The notes below the pieces were generated by a model that worked only from the letters and a program-made list of their open reading frames with translations, had not been told where the DNA came from and searched no databases. Source: Veillonella seminalis (lineage in GTDB: Bacteria > Bacillota > Negativicutes > Veillonellales > Veillonellaceae). Taken from it: DNA of 64,000 nucleotides. The translations under genes were made by a program, and so were the position numbers. The stretch spans positions 44,659-108,658 of the forward strand of contig NZ_RQUZ01000011.1 in the NCBI RefSeq assembly GCF_003992065.1, in the 5' to 3' direction. Below are positions 54,495 to 63,567 of this stretch, piece by piece. The number at the start of each line of letters is the position of its first letter. The stretch's first letter is position 1.

Positions 54495-54597
54495 AATAAC
54501 CTCTTAACACCAATACAAAATTAAAAATACCTAATGTGCTTAGTTTTATTTTTAAACACATAAAAATATATTCGAGTTGCAAGAAATTCCCTAATTT

Positions 54598-55335
54598 TTA
54601 TCGCAACTGGAATTCTACATTAACACTTGTAGTCGTACTGATTGGTTCATTACCTCTTCTGGCCGGTTCAAATCGCCAACTACTTACTGCATCCAAGGCA
54701 GCCTGATCCAAGGTATCACTACCTGATGAATCATTTATCCAAACAGACTCAACACTTCCGTCAGTGCCTATAGTTAAACCAACGCCAACACTGCCACGCA
54801 CATTTTGATTGCGAGCCGATCTTGGATATTTTGGTTTGGGCGTATATGTCGGTACCGGCCTATAAAAAGTAGTATCAACCTCCGTACCGTTAGGATCCCC
54901 CTGAATGCCGGGTTCTGTACCGGTACCGAAACCGGCAAGACCACCGCTGCCGGAACCACTGCCACCACTATTAAGAGCTGAATCCAAGCCTGCACTTACT
55001 ACGCCTTGTTGGATTGTTTCCTGATGTTTAGTAACAATACTATTTTCATTATTACTGGTTAATGGCTCAGAATATTCAGGCAACGCCGTCATAGGCGTTA
55101 CTGCCGGTAAATTAGCTCCAAAATTTCCACTACCATCACCACCGTCGCCACCGCTATTAGAATTGCCCTTAGGATTAGGATGTTTAATTTCTACATAATC
55201 CACCTCAATAATCGATGACATATCATCCGCTTTAGGGATGGCCGGCCATGGCAAAAAAGGAATAACGGTTAATACAACGGCATGAAAAATGAGTGAGGCG
55301 ACCCAAGGCTTAGTCCACATATTTCGACTATTCAT
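54598..55335 (-). CDS. tonB: TonB energy-transducing protein
   Basis: 245 residues. One N-terminal membrane anchor (WVASLIFHAVVLTVIPFLPW), then a Gly/Ser/Asn-rich stretch instead of the usual long Pro-rich spacer, and a C-terminal TonB domain (PKPKYPRSARNQNVRGSVGVGL, DQAALDAVSSWRFEPARR). It couples ExbB-ExbD proton flow to the receptors. RBS AGGAGA. It is 11 bases after exbD. Confidence 0.93.
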   Translation of the reverse strand: MNSRNMWTKPWVASLIFHAVVLTVIPFLPWPAIPKADDMSSIIEVDYVEIKHPNPKGNSNSGGDGGDGSGNFGANLPAVTPMTALPEYSEPLTSNNENSIVTKHQETIQQGVVSAGLDSALNSGGSGSGSGGLAGFGTGTEPGIQGDPNGTEVDTTFYRPVPTYTPKPKYPRSARNQNVRGSVGVGLTIGTDGSVESVWINDSSGSDTLDQAALDAVSSWRFEPARRGNEPISTTTSVNVEFQLR

Positions 55336-55346
55336 TGAATTCTCTC

Positions 55347-55751
55347 CTATCTTTCTTCAGCGGCTATAGATACTTTTTGAATCCCTGATTTTTTAGCTGT
55401 ATCAATAACACTTACTACACGTCCATAATTAACACCCGCATCACCGCGAACAATAATGGCCATCTCCGGATTTTTACTTTTTTCAGCTTCCAAGCGTGCT
55501 TTCAACTGACCTTCCGGAATTCGTTCCTGTTCCAAATAAATGGCTCCGTCCGCCGTTACCGTTATTGGCAATACTTTATCTAAGTTTACTTTAGATGTTG
55601 CAGCTTGCGGCAATTGAATAGGAACACTCTTTTGAACAACCATCGTCAACATACTCATCATGAAAAATACCAATAAAAAGAAGATAATATCAATCATAGG
55701 TATAATCATCAATTTAGGTTGATGTTCTATTTTCATTGACTTAAGCTTCAT
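55347..55751 (-). CDS. exbD: ExbD-like proton-channel subunit
   Basis: 134 residues from ATG 55751 (AGGTG 6 bases upstream; overlaps exbB by 11 bases). One membrane helix, MIPMIDIIFFLLVFFMM, holds the essential Asp (MIDII). The periplasmic part ends with the conserved VIDTAKKSGIQKVSIAAE. Works with ExbB to harvest proton-motive force for TonB. Confidence 0.94.
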   Translation of the reverse strand: MKLKSMKIEHQPKLMIIPMIDIIFFLLVFFMMSMLTMVVQKSVPIQLPQAATSKVNLDKVLPITVTADGAIYLEQERIPEGQLKARLEAEKSKNPEMAIIVRGDAGVNYGRVVSVIDTAKKSGIQKVSIAAEER

Positions 55752-56358
55752 GACGTACACCTGCATTCGTATTAATTACATATAAAGAAGCAACATACTC
55801 AATATCGGCAATCAATACATTAACACGCTGAGCCAAATATGTATGAATTACCAAAGCCAAAATAGCTACCAATAAACCTGTAGCAGTCGCAATCAAGGCT
55901 TCACCGACACCGCCGGTAATAGCAAACGGTTCACCGGATTCGATAGAAAGCACGCTAAAAGAACCAATCATACCGACAACAGTACCCAATAGACCTAATA
56001 ACGGCGATAAGGTAACAATAGTTTCTAAATAATTCAGATATTTCTTTAATTGGAATACTTCGTGCGTAGCAATACTTTCTACCACATCACCGGCTTTTAA
56101 ATCTTCAGTACGTTCAATAATAGCCGTTTTAACAATATTACCGGCTACACCACCTGCTTCATCACAAAGAGCTTTAGCGGCTTCTAATTGGCGTGTACGT
56201 AATAAATTCGGTAATTGTTCTTTTAATAAATCAATATTTGACGATGCCGCTTTATAACATAAATACCGATTTACCCCTATTGTTACTGCTATAATCGAAG
56301 CCAGTAAAATAGGATACATAACTAAGCCACCCTTATGAAATAATTCTAAAATTTCCAC
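55741..56358 (-). CDS. exbB: ExbB/TolQ/MotA-family proton-channel subunit
   Basis: 205 residues with three membrane segments (about 13-32, 110-135 and 155-178). The family block YLETIVTLSPLLGLLGTVVGMIGSF is clear. GTG start at 56358 with AAGGAGGA upstream. It is the first gene after the cobalamin riboswitch and its terminator, so the whole energy-coupling and uptake unit should be repressed when cobalamin is plentiful. Confidence 0.94.
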   Translation of the reverse strand: MEILELFHKGGLVMYPILLASIIAVTIGVNRYLCYKAASSNIDLLKEQLPNLLRTRQLEAAKALCDEAGGVAGNIVKTAIIERTEDLKAGDVVESIATHEVFQLKKYLNYLETIVTLSPLLGLLGTVVGMIGSFSVLSIESGEPFAITGGVGEALIATATGLLVAILALVIHTYLAQRVNVLIADIEYVASLYVINTNAGVRHEA

Positions 56359-56410
56359 GATTTTAAATCCTCCTTGACAAACACATCAAAAACACAAATC
56401 ACCCAAAATA

Positions 56411-56442
56411 TAAAAAATGGACACATCTACGAAGATGTGCCC
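56411..56442 (-). terminator. Riboswitch-linked terminator before exbB
   Basis: GGGCACATCT/AGATGTGTCC stem with a TCGT loop, then ATTTTTTAT on the minus strand. It lies between the cobalamin riboswitch and exbB and is the likely expression platform. Confidence 0.8.
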
Positions 56443-56469
56443 ATAATAAAACAAATGTTTATATTATCG

Positions 56470-56679
56470 CTAATCCCCTTCCCATCGCTCGTAGGTAAAA
56501 ACGGTGATTCTCCTATAGGCAGTTCTCCTGGCTTAGATTCATCGCTTACCTCGCCTTCCCGGAAAAATCCAGTGGCAATGTGAGGTTCGCTCCTCCTACA
56601 GTGGCGGGACCGCATCGGCTTATACCGATTTCCCTATTAAGTCATGTGACACCTATATAATGTACTTTATTAATTATAT
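56470..56679 (-). promoter_or_regulatory. Cobalamin riboswitch 1 (upstream of exbB)
   Basis: Contains the B12 box AAGCCAGGAGAACTGCCT (56517-56534), the core element GCCACTG twice (CCGCCACTGTA and ATTGCCACTGG), and the paired segment ATCGGTATAAGCCGAT, all in the usual order on the minus strand. Binding of adenosylcobalamin should favour the terminator at 56411-56442. Confidence 0.93.
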
Positions 56680-56685
56680 GATTAT

Positions 56686-56714
56686 AGTGTATAAAACTAC
56701 ATAATAGCTGTCAA
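56686..56714 (-). promoter_or_regulatory. Promoter of riboswitch 1 transcript
   Basis: Minus-strand -35 TTGACA (56709-56714), 17-base spacer and -10 TACACT (56686-56691). A TATAAT nearby (56681-56686) has poor spacing to the same -35. Confidence 0.55.
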
Positions 56715-56734
56715 CTGCCCACATCTTCTTTGAA

Positions 56735-58015
56735 TTAAATTAAATAAAAAAGTGTTATTTCATATTTTTTATAAATAATATTTTTTATATTTAACCCTAT
56801 CAGAACAAAACTCAAAAGGCCACACACAATACCTATATACACACCGATTTTCCCAAATAGAGGTAAAAATAAATAACCACAGTTTAAAATAAAAGTTCCC
56901 CAACCAAATGAATAACGATTATTCATAACAATCTGTACACGTCTAAGCGGTTTTATGAATAATAACAGCAATAAAGCGCAACTCAAGTCTAAATAAATAA
57001 GCCATATGATTTCTAACGCCGGATGCCCATGATTCTTAAAATGTAAATCAACCCCCACGGCCAAAATACTCATATACCATGGTGGCGAGGTTATGTAAGA
57101 AATAAACTCCGGACTCTTATAAGCCCACACCCACAAGTCGTCAGCCACAAAGTATCCTTGATATGCATTTTGCAATTCAGATTTATCAATCAAACATAAG
57201 TGATAAGTACTTGTAGCCGGCTTAGACAAATCTTTCCCGGATGGAATATCTAACGATAAAACCTCCTTATCCGGATACTTATTCTTTACTAAGTCAAAAA
57301 TGTCCGAATACGTATAAACAGATGCCGTCTTTTGCTGTGACGCAAAAGACGCTTCTGCCCCGGCCGCACTATCAGCATAATACACCCGTGAAAAATAAGA
57401 ATGACCTATCAACAAAATGCCTGAAACGAATAAAATAATGCAATAAGGCGAAACTACAATTCCTAGGAATGTATGTAGCGAATACATTCCTCGTTTTGGT
57501 GAAAGATTAATTTTTCTATAAATTTTATAGCCTGCAAAACACGTTACTAAACTAACCAAACTAAACAGCAATAATAAAACACGCCCCGTATCTCCCAATA
57601 AAAGATTACTGTGAAATCTGGCTAAGGTTCTTACAATTACAGCCGTATAGTCCATATCAACATGGCGTGGTACCATCTGATTATTTGCCGGAATAAACTG
57701 ACCATCTCGAATATAGTAATGATAACGAATAATCTCCTTATTATTCTTTTCAGTAAAACGAAAAGAAATCAAAGAGGTCTCCGGTCGAATTGCCATGGAT
57801 CGCAACGTGTAATTAGGATGTTCCGCCAATATTGTATTAATCTGATTTTGGCTGTTATTCCACATGGAACTCTCATGGGCAGAGTACATTTCTTTTTCAA
57901 TATTCGAAAAAGAAAAGCCTCTAAGCATAATAACTAACCCGGAAAAGCAGAGTAAGAAAAATACAATGCCCCCTATATAACCCGTGTATTTATGAATCTT
58001 ATACCATTGTTTCAT
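56735..58015 (-). CDS. PepSY-associated membrane protein (PiuB/iron-regulated type)
   Basis: 426 residues from ATG 58015, chosen because GGAG lies 6 bases upstream. The N terminus MKQWYKIHKYTGYIGGIVFFLLCFSG and the HSNLLLGDTGRVLLLLFSLV and LHTFLGIVVSPYCIILFVSG helices are typical of the family, which is linked to ferric-siderophore or heme reduction at the inner membrane. Histidines in the helices could bind heme. It follows the third TonB receptor gene across a terminator (58028-58067), so it may be expressed by read-through, linking it to riboswitch 2. Confidence 0.85.
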   Translation of the reverse strand: MKQWYKIHKYTGYIGGIVFFLLCFSGLVIMLRGFSFSNIEKEMYSAHESSMWNNSQNQINTILAEHPNYTLRSMAIRPETSLISFRFTEKNNKEIIRYHYYIRDGQFIPANNQMVPRHVDMDYTAVIVRTLARFHSNLLLGDTGRVLLLLFSLVSLVTCFAGYKIYRKINLSPKRGMYSLHTFLGIVVSPYCIILFVSGILLIGHSYFSRVYYADSAAGAEASFASQQKTASVYTYSDIFDLVKNKYPDKEVLSLDIPSGKDLSKPATSTYHLCLIDKSELQNAYQGYFVADDLWVWAYKSPEFISYITSPPWYMSILAVGVDLHFKNHGHPALEIIWLIYLDLSCALLLLLFIKPLRRVQIVMNNRYSFGWGTFILNCGYLFLPLFGKIGVYIGIVCGLLSFVLIGLNIKNIIYKKYEITLFYLI

Positions 58016-58027
58016 ATAAAACTCCAT

Positions 58028-58067
58028 AAAAGACCCTCGATCATGATAGATTGAGGGTCTTTTTTAA
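58028..58067 (-). terminator. Terminator between the TonB receptor and PepSY genes
   Basis: AAAAGACCCTC/GAGGGTCTTTTTT-type stem of about 11 pairs with a 14-base loop; A- and T-runs flank both sides. Its T-run directly precedes the PepSY ribosome binding site. Confidence 0.8.
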
Positions 58068-58072
58068 ATCGT

Positions 58073-60316
58073 CTAGTACTCGTAACGAACACCTAATGTA
58101 TAGGTACGACCGGCAGTTGCCTCATTATCATAGAATTCACGGTCAAATATATTATCAATACTAAATTTAACTGTAAAATCAGGGGTAACGCGATACCCAA
58201 CACTGGTATTCACTAAGAAATAGCCGTCATAAGCACCGTATTCGCCGGCTGCTGCCGTAGAGCTTTGGCGTGCACTAACATATTGCATATCTAACAAACC
58301 GGTCCATTTTTCCTTGTCATAAGCCAAACCGGCATGGAAGATATGTTTCGGTACAGAATAATCAACTGCATTGCTATAGCCTGATTGATTAGAATTCGTT
58401 ATTTTTGGTCCGATGATTTTCCCCATTTGCCACGAATAGTTAACATATGAAGATAAACTATCTGTAAATTTATGCTCATAGTTAAGCTCAATGCCGCGAC
58501 GTGTTTCTTCACTGTAATTTATATATTGTTTGTATTTTACTTTCTTAGGATTGGTATTCGGTTCATAGAAAGTGGCTGCCGCTACCTTATCATCAGTTTT
58601 TATATGATATAAGGAAACATCAAGAGTGTCTTTATCAGTAAGCTGACGCTTCATGCCTAATTCCCAAGTTTTAGATACTTCAGGGTCTAAATCCGGGTTA
58701 GGAATATAATTGCCGGAATTGACCGAGGCTCCGGTATAGACAACGTATCGATAGATGTTATATAAGGCCGGTGGATTAAATGACGCACCGTAAGATAAGT
58801 AATAATTAGTATCTTCATTAGCTTTGTACTCTATGGCAACTTTTGGGCTTATATGATTGTAAATTTTTCCATCAGAGGTGTCATTATAATTAGCTTCTGT
58901 CGACCAAAATTTACCGCCACCTTTATCGAAACGATCATAACGAGCCCCTAAAAATACACTCCACTCATCATTAACTTTATATTCATCTTGGGCAAAGATT
59001 GCCAAGTTTTTAACCTTACCATTATCTTGAGCATAGTGTGTTATAACAGAGTTCTTATTATGCCAATTCGATAATTTATAGCGATTCTGAGTCATTTCCT
59101 CTGTATGATAAGAAATCCCCGCATTAATCGTATGTTTGCCAATATTGCGCCAGGTTTTTTCAACCTCATACGTGAACTTTTTACCCGGATATTTAGAGTA
59201 TTCACCCAAACCGGTCCAATCAATCCCGGTATATTTACTGTCAACAATCGGTTGCGTATATCCGTCAACTTTATCATGAATATAACTTGCTCGAGCCACA
59301 AGATCATTAGCACTGTCACGATACGTTAAAATGTGTGTATCACGCTTATTTTCGTTATCATAACCAAGAAAGCTCCCCGGGGATAATACGACCACCTTTT
59401 TATCTGCTACTCGTACAGAGCCGCTCCAAACCGGATTGCCATCAGCATCGCGAACATAAGAGAACGGATTTTTATAGAATGATTCGCTGTTAATATGTGA
59501 ATAGCTATAAGTTAAAGTCTGGTTTTCATTAAAATAGTAGCCTACGTTAAAACCGTAATTTTCATGCTCCCATTCTTTTTCCCCACGGCCACCAACGACA
59601 TAATTACCATTTTTTAATTGCGGTAAATCTGCAGCCATAGTTGCTTTATTTTTACTCGTTTCGGTTACCGGTTTTATAGAGCGATAAAATCCTTTATATC
59701 CATCTGATGATCGTTTTTCATAGTTAACCCCTACGCTCCATTTATCAGATACTCTTGAATTAACTACTACGGCACGTTTCCATGTATTATTGCTTCCATA
59801 CGATAAATCAGCTACAACGGATGTACCGAATTCCGGAGCGCCTTTCGTTGTGATATTAATAACGCCGACAACTGCATGACCACCATACAAGGAAGATGCA
59901 CCACCGCGTAATACTTCAATACGCTCAATATTACTGATTGGAATCATATTAAAATCAACTGAGCCATTATAGGTACTATTTTGTTGAACACCATCAACTA
60001 ATACCAAGATATCTTTAGAATTCATACCGCGCATAGTCAAACTGCCTTGTGCATTTTGGTCAATAAAAACGCCCGGTAAAAACTGCAAAACCTCCTGAAC
60101 CGATGAAATATTCTTATCAGCTATATCTTGTGAGGTAATAACGCTTACACTGGCCGGCACATTAGCAATAGTTTGCTCAGTTTTTGTCGCAGTTACAACT
60201 ACTGTCCCTAAATCATAATCAGTAACCGCATCTTCGGCCTGTACACCAACACAGCTCAAAATACTACCACAACATGCCAATACTGCCGCTCGTACTAACA
60301 ATCCCTGACCTTTCAT
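58073..60316 (-). CDS. TonB-dependent outer-membrane receptor under riboswitch 2
   Basis: 747-residue receptor. Signal peptide (to about residue 27), TonB box GTVVVTATKTEQ, plug (TMRGMNSKDILVLVDGVQQN, IERIEVLRGGASSLYGGHAVVGVINITTKG) and a barrel ending TLGVRYEY. RBS GGAGGG before ATG 60316. It is the only gene between riboswitch 2 and the terminator at 58028-58067, making it a separately controlled cobalamin-regulon receptor. Confidence 0.93.
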   Translation of the reverse strand: MKGQGLLVRAAVLACCGSILSCVGVQAEDAVTDYDLGTVVVTATKTEQTIANVPASVSVITSQDIADKNISSVQEVLQFLPGVFIDQNAQGSLTMRGMNSKDILVLVDGVQQNSTYNGSVDFNMIPISNIERIEVLRGGASSLYGGHAVVGVINITTKGAPEFGTSVVADLSYGSNNTWKRAVVVNSRVSDKWSVGVNYEKRSSDGYKGFYRSIKPVTETSKNKATMAADLPQLKNGNYVVGGRGEKEWEHENYGFNVGYYFNENQTLTYSYSHINSESFYKNPFSYVRDADGNPVWSGSVRVADKKVVVLSPGSFLGYDNENKRDTHILTYRDSANDLVARASYIHDKVDGYTQPIVDSKYTGIDWTGLGEYSKYPGKKFTYEVEKTWRNIGKHTINAGISYHTEEMTQNRYKLSNWHNKNSVITHYAQDNGKVKNLAIFAQDEYKVNDEWSVFLGARYDRFDKGGGKFWSTEANYNDTSDGKIYNHISPKVAIEYKANEDTNYYLSYGASFNPPALYNIYRYVVYTGASVNSGNYIPNPDLDPEVSKTWELGMKRQLTDKDTLDVSLYHIKTDDKVAAATFYEPNTNPKKVKYKQYINYSEETRRGIELNYEHKFTDSLSSYVNYSWQMGKIIGPKITNSNQSGYSNAVDYSVPKHIFHAGLAYDKEKWTGLLDMQYVSARQSSTAAAGEYGAYDGYFLVNTSVGYRVTPDFTVKFSIDNIFDREFYDNEATAGRTYTLGVRYEY

Positions 60317-60456
60317 AATACCCTCCTAATAAAATTACCCTAAATTACCTAATCAGTTAATAGATTTATTTTTTTTACTATTCCTCTTCTTTTAACACTA
60401 CCTCACCTAATGCTAACTCAAGGTTCTTAGTAATCCCTTCATAATCCATTAACTTA

Positions 60457-60494
60457 TAAAAAAACATATCTACTTCAATCTTGAAATAGATATG
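60457..60494 (-). terminator. Riboswitch-linked terminator before the third TonB receptor
   Basis: CATATCTA/TAGATATG stem with a 14-base loop followed by a 7-8 base T-run on the minus strand (60457-60464). It lies between riboswitch 2 and the receptor gene, about 140 bases before its start. Confidence 0.8.
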
Positions 60495-60496
60495 CT

Positions 60497-60718
60497 ACAT
60501 GACCTTTGCCATAATCGCCTCTCTATCGCTCGTAGATTAAAACGGAGATTATAAATAGGCAGGTCTCCTGGCTTAGATTCATAGCGCCTCTCGCCTTCCC
60601 GGAATATCCAGTGGCAACATGAGATTAGCTCCTCTTACAGTGACGGGATCGCATCGGCTTATACCGATTTCTCTATTAAGTCTAAATCGACACCTATAAA
60701 TATGTATAAAATTTCTTC
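60497..60718 (-). promoter_or_regulatory. Cobalamin riboswitch 2
   Basis: B12 box AAGCCAGGAGACCTGCCT (60557-60574), CACTG-containing core segments and ATCGGTATAAGCCGAT, closely similar to riboswitch 1. A minus-strand promoter, -35 TTGACG (60748-60753) and -10 TATACT (60725-60730) with a 17-base spacer, lies just upstream. Confidence 0.93.
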
Positions 60719-60724
60719 ATATAC

Positions 60725-60753
60725 AGTATATATTTACTTTTCCACCTCGTCAA
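60725..60753 (-). promoter_or_regulatory. Promoter of riboswitch 2 transcript
   Basis: -35 TTGACG and -10 TATACT with a 17-base spacer on the minus strand. The remaining gap up to 60890 is very AT-rich and shows no gene. Confidence 0.65.
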
Positions 60754-60890
60754 TCTTAATTCAAAACAAATATTAATCATACTATACCCTATATTGTATA
60801 CTAAAACTCCTTTATTTCATAGGGTTTTATAGCTTATCATCGTTAATTTTTATATTTAAACATATTATTCTAAACAGTATTTTTATACAA

Positions 60891-60930
60891 AAAACCTTAA
60901 AACAAAAGATTTTTTACTTTAAGGTTTCAT
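60891..60930 (-). terminator. Terminator after the dipeptide/nickel ABC operon
   Basis: AAACCTTAAA/TTTAAGGTTT stem with a loop of about 16 bases and a 6-base T-run on the minus strand, about 90 bases past the last ATPase gene. Confidence 0.75.
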
Positions 60931-61017
60931 CTTATAGTTAAACTCTATTTATTTTTTTATAATATTTTTAATCAAAATAACTATACTCTAATATAATAAT
61001 TTACTGCAAATACTCAA

Positions 61018-61785
61018 CTAAAAATCTTCAAAAGCCGCTAACAATTCTTTCGTGTATTTTTCTTTAGGATGCTGATAAAGTAATTCTGTCGGTTGTAATT
61101 CAATCAACCGGCCTTCGCGCATAATTCCGATACGATTACAAATTACGCGTAACAAATCTAAATCATGCGAGATAAACAGACAAGCTAAAGATCGTTCCTT
61201 TTGAATATCTTTTAAAATAGAAATAATCTGTGCTTGCACCGATACGTCAAGCATCGATGTCGGTTCATCCAATAAAAGAATCTTCGGATTTAATAACAGT
61301 AACCTGGCAAGACAAATACGCTGTAATTCTCCGCCGGAAAGTTGATGCGGATATCTGGAAAGTAACTCTTTACGAAGTTGTACTTTCTCTAAAACATCCT
61401 CTATACTATGCTTTAAATTAATATCTTGATTCTTATGGATACGAATCGGTTCTTCAATAGACTCTTTGATTGTCATGCGCGGATTTAAAGACGAAGTCGG
61501 ATTTTGAAAAACTAACTGCATATCTTCTCGCATTTTTTTATTCTCATTTGCCGACATTTGCGATATTACTTTTCCGTTTAATAGAATTTCTCCCTGATCT
61601 GGCTTTAAAAGTTGCATGATAATTCTAATTAATGTGGACTTCCCGGCCCCACTGGTTCCCGCCAAACCAAGAATCTCATTCTCTTCTACCGAAAAAGAAA
61701 TATCTTTTAAAACCTTGAAGATTCTTTTATTAATAAAGCCTGTTGTGAAACTTTTAGAGATATTCCTTATTTCCAATACACTCAT
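61018..61785 (-). CDS. ABC importer ATP-binding protein (NikE/DppF/OppF type)
   Basis: 255 residues from ATG 61785 (GGAG 8 bases upstream); the frame extends to 61803 within the previous gene. Walker A GTSGAGKST, signature LSGGELQRICLARLL, Walker B KILLLDEPTSMLD and switch His FISHDLDLL. The short C terminus lacks the usual Opp-type cysteine extension. Second ATPase of a dipeptide/nickel-type importer. Confidence 0.9.
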   Translation of the reverse strand: MSVLEIRNISKSFTTGFINKRIFKVLKDISFSVEENEILGLAGTSGAGKSTLIRIIMQLLKPDQGEILLNGKVISQMSANENKKMREDMQLVFQNPTSSLNPRMTIKESIEEPIRIHKNQDINLKHSIEDVLEKVQLRKELLSRYPHQLSGGELQRICLARLLLLNPKILLLDEPTSMLDVSVQAQIISILKDIQKERSLACLFISHDLDLLRVICNRIGIMREGRLIELQPTELLYQHPKEKYTKELLAAFEDF

Positions 61786-61786
61786 A

Positions 61787-62731
61787 CTATTTACTCCATT
61801 CACAACGCACCTGATGGGAAGAAGATAAATTCTTCATAACTTGATCTTTTTCGCATATGTCTAACTCATAATACTTGCAACGATTTTTAAAAATACAACC
61901 ATTGGGAATGTTATGCAAATCAGGTGGTAACCCCGGAATCGATTTTAACCTATATCTTGGTTGTGCTTCTAAAAAACTGATAGTATAAGGATGTTTAGGC
62001 TCTTTAAATACTTCTTCACAAGTACCGTATTCAAGAATTTCTCCCGCATACATAATCCCAATATAATCTGCTAGTTTTTCTGCTAAACAGATATCATGAG
62101 TAATGAATAAAATACTAACACCGCTCTCATCTCGAAGATCACGGAATAACTGACAAATTTCGCGCCGCACAAAAGCATCCAAACCTTTAGTCGGTTCATC
62201 CGCAATTATCCACCCGGGGTGTGGCATCGCCATCATAGCTGCTAATACACGTTGAGCCATCCCACCGGATAATTCACCGGGATATTTATCATATACCGCT
62301 TCCGCATTAGGCAAGCCAAACCGCTTTAATTGTTCAATCCCCTTTGCTTTTTCAGCGGAATAAGAAGTCTTATTTCTGTAACAGTTTGATTCAACGACTT
62401 GTTTACCTACCCTTTGCATAGGATCCATAGCAGTAATAGGATCTTGTGCAATCCATCCTATCCGGGTACCTCGGGTCATATTCCATTCCGCTTCTGATTG
62501 TGCCAATAAATTCTGATTTTTTAAATAAATTTTACCGGTCACAACAGCAGATTCATCCAAAAGCCCCATAATCGCTGACCCCATTATAGATTTCCCACTT
62601 CCCGACTCGCCCACCAAAGCCGTTATTTTACCTGAAACTAATCTGAAATTTACATTGCGAAGCACTCGAGTAAGCCCCTGTTCTGACGGATATGCAACTG
62701 ATAAGTCATCAATAATAATATCTTCCATCAT
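61787..62731 (-). CDS. ABC importer ATP-binding protein (NikD/DppD/OppD type)
   Basis: 314 residues. Walker A GESGSGKS, signature LSGGMAQRVLAAMM, Walker B WIIADEPTKGLD, switch His FITHDICLA. The C-terminal Opp/Dpp extension with a cysteine set (CIFKNRCKYYELDICEKDQ and later VRCEW), which may bind a [4Fe-4S] cluster, is present. Overlaps the permease gene by 4 bases. Confidence 0.92.
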   Translation of the reverse strand: MMEDIIIDDLSVAYPSEQGLTRVLRNVNFRLVSGKITALVGESGSGKSIMGSAIMGLLDESAVVTGKIYLKNQNLLAQSEAEWNMTRGTRIGWIAQDPITAMDPMQRVGKQVVESNCYRNKTSYSAEKAKGIEQLKRFGLPNAEAVYDKYPGELSGGMAQRVLAAMMAMPHPGWIIADEPTKGLDAFVRREICQLFRDLRDESGVSILFITHDICLAEKLADYIGIMYAGEILEYGTCEEVFKEPKHPYTISFLEAQPRYRLKSIPGLPPDLHNIPNGCIFKNRCKYYELDICEKDQVMKNLSSSHQVRCEWSK

Positions 62732-63567
62732 AACATTTTCCTTTCTCCGGCATTACTCAACTGCAAATGTTCACGCAAAAAATCACCAATCAAATTTATA
62801 CTCATACAAAAAAGTGTTATTGCCATACCCGGTGCCAATATCATCAACGGATAACTCCTAAAATAAGTCCGGGCATCACTAATCATAACACCCCAATCGG
62901 CAATTGGCGGTGCTACCCCCAGGCCCAAATAAGATAAAGCAGATGCTGATAAAAGAGAGGTACCGATTCTAAGAGTCAGTAAAACAACGATTAAAGGAAA
63001 AATATTGGGCAGTATATATCTTCTCAGAATATAAGAATTACCGGCACCCAAACTTTTTATGCCAATAATATAGTTTTCATTTCGAAGATGTATTACCTCA
63101 CTTCGCACAATACGTGAAAATCCGGTCCATGAAGTAATCGTTACCGCTATAATTAAACGGGCATCATTTTCCGGTAATACGGCCGCAATAGCAATCATAA
63201 AGCTCATACCGGGCAACCCTTGAAACAGACTGACCAAAGCTTGTATACCTTGATCTATGCGTCCACCGTAATAGCCGCCAATCATTCCCAATATCAATCC
63301 TACTAGCATAGTACAACAAGCTGCTACGGTCGCAAAAACAACTGATGTTCTTGCACCATAAATCATGCGTGATAAAATATCACGACCTAATGCATCTGTT
63401 CCTAACCAATGTTTGTATGAACTCCATTCCAAAATTTCTTCAGTATTTACCTCCGTAGGATTATAAGGTGAAATCCATGGTGCCATTACGGCGCAAAAGA
63501 TTGTTCCCAATACTATAGCAAAAGCTAATAGATATAAAGGATGTACAGAGCGGAAAACCTTCATCAA
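62728..63567 (-). CDS. ABC importer permease (NikC/DppC type)
   Basis: 279 residues with about six membrane helices. APWISPYNPTEVN and WLGTDALGRDILSRMIYGARTS at the N terminus and the EAA-type loop GAGNSYILRRYILPNIFPLI are typical of the second permease of dipeptide/nickel importers. Start overlaps the truncated first permease by 4 bases. Confidence 0.92.
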   Translation of the reverse strand: MMKVFRSVHPLYLLAFAIVLGTIFCAVMAPWISPYNPTEVNTEEILEWSSYKHWLGTDALGRDILSRMIYGARTSVVFATVAACCTMLVGLILGMIGGYYGGRIDQGIQALVSLFQGLPGMSFMIAIAAVLPENDARLIIAVTITSWTGFSRIVRSEVIHLRNENYIIGIKSLGAGNSYILRRYILPNIFPLIVVLLTLRIGTSLLSASALSYLGLGVAPPIADWGVMISDARTYFRSYPLMILAPGMAITLFCMSINLIGDFLREHLQLSNAGERKML

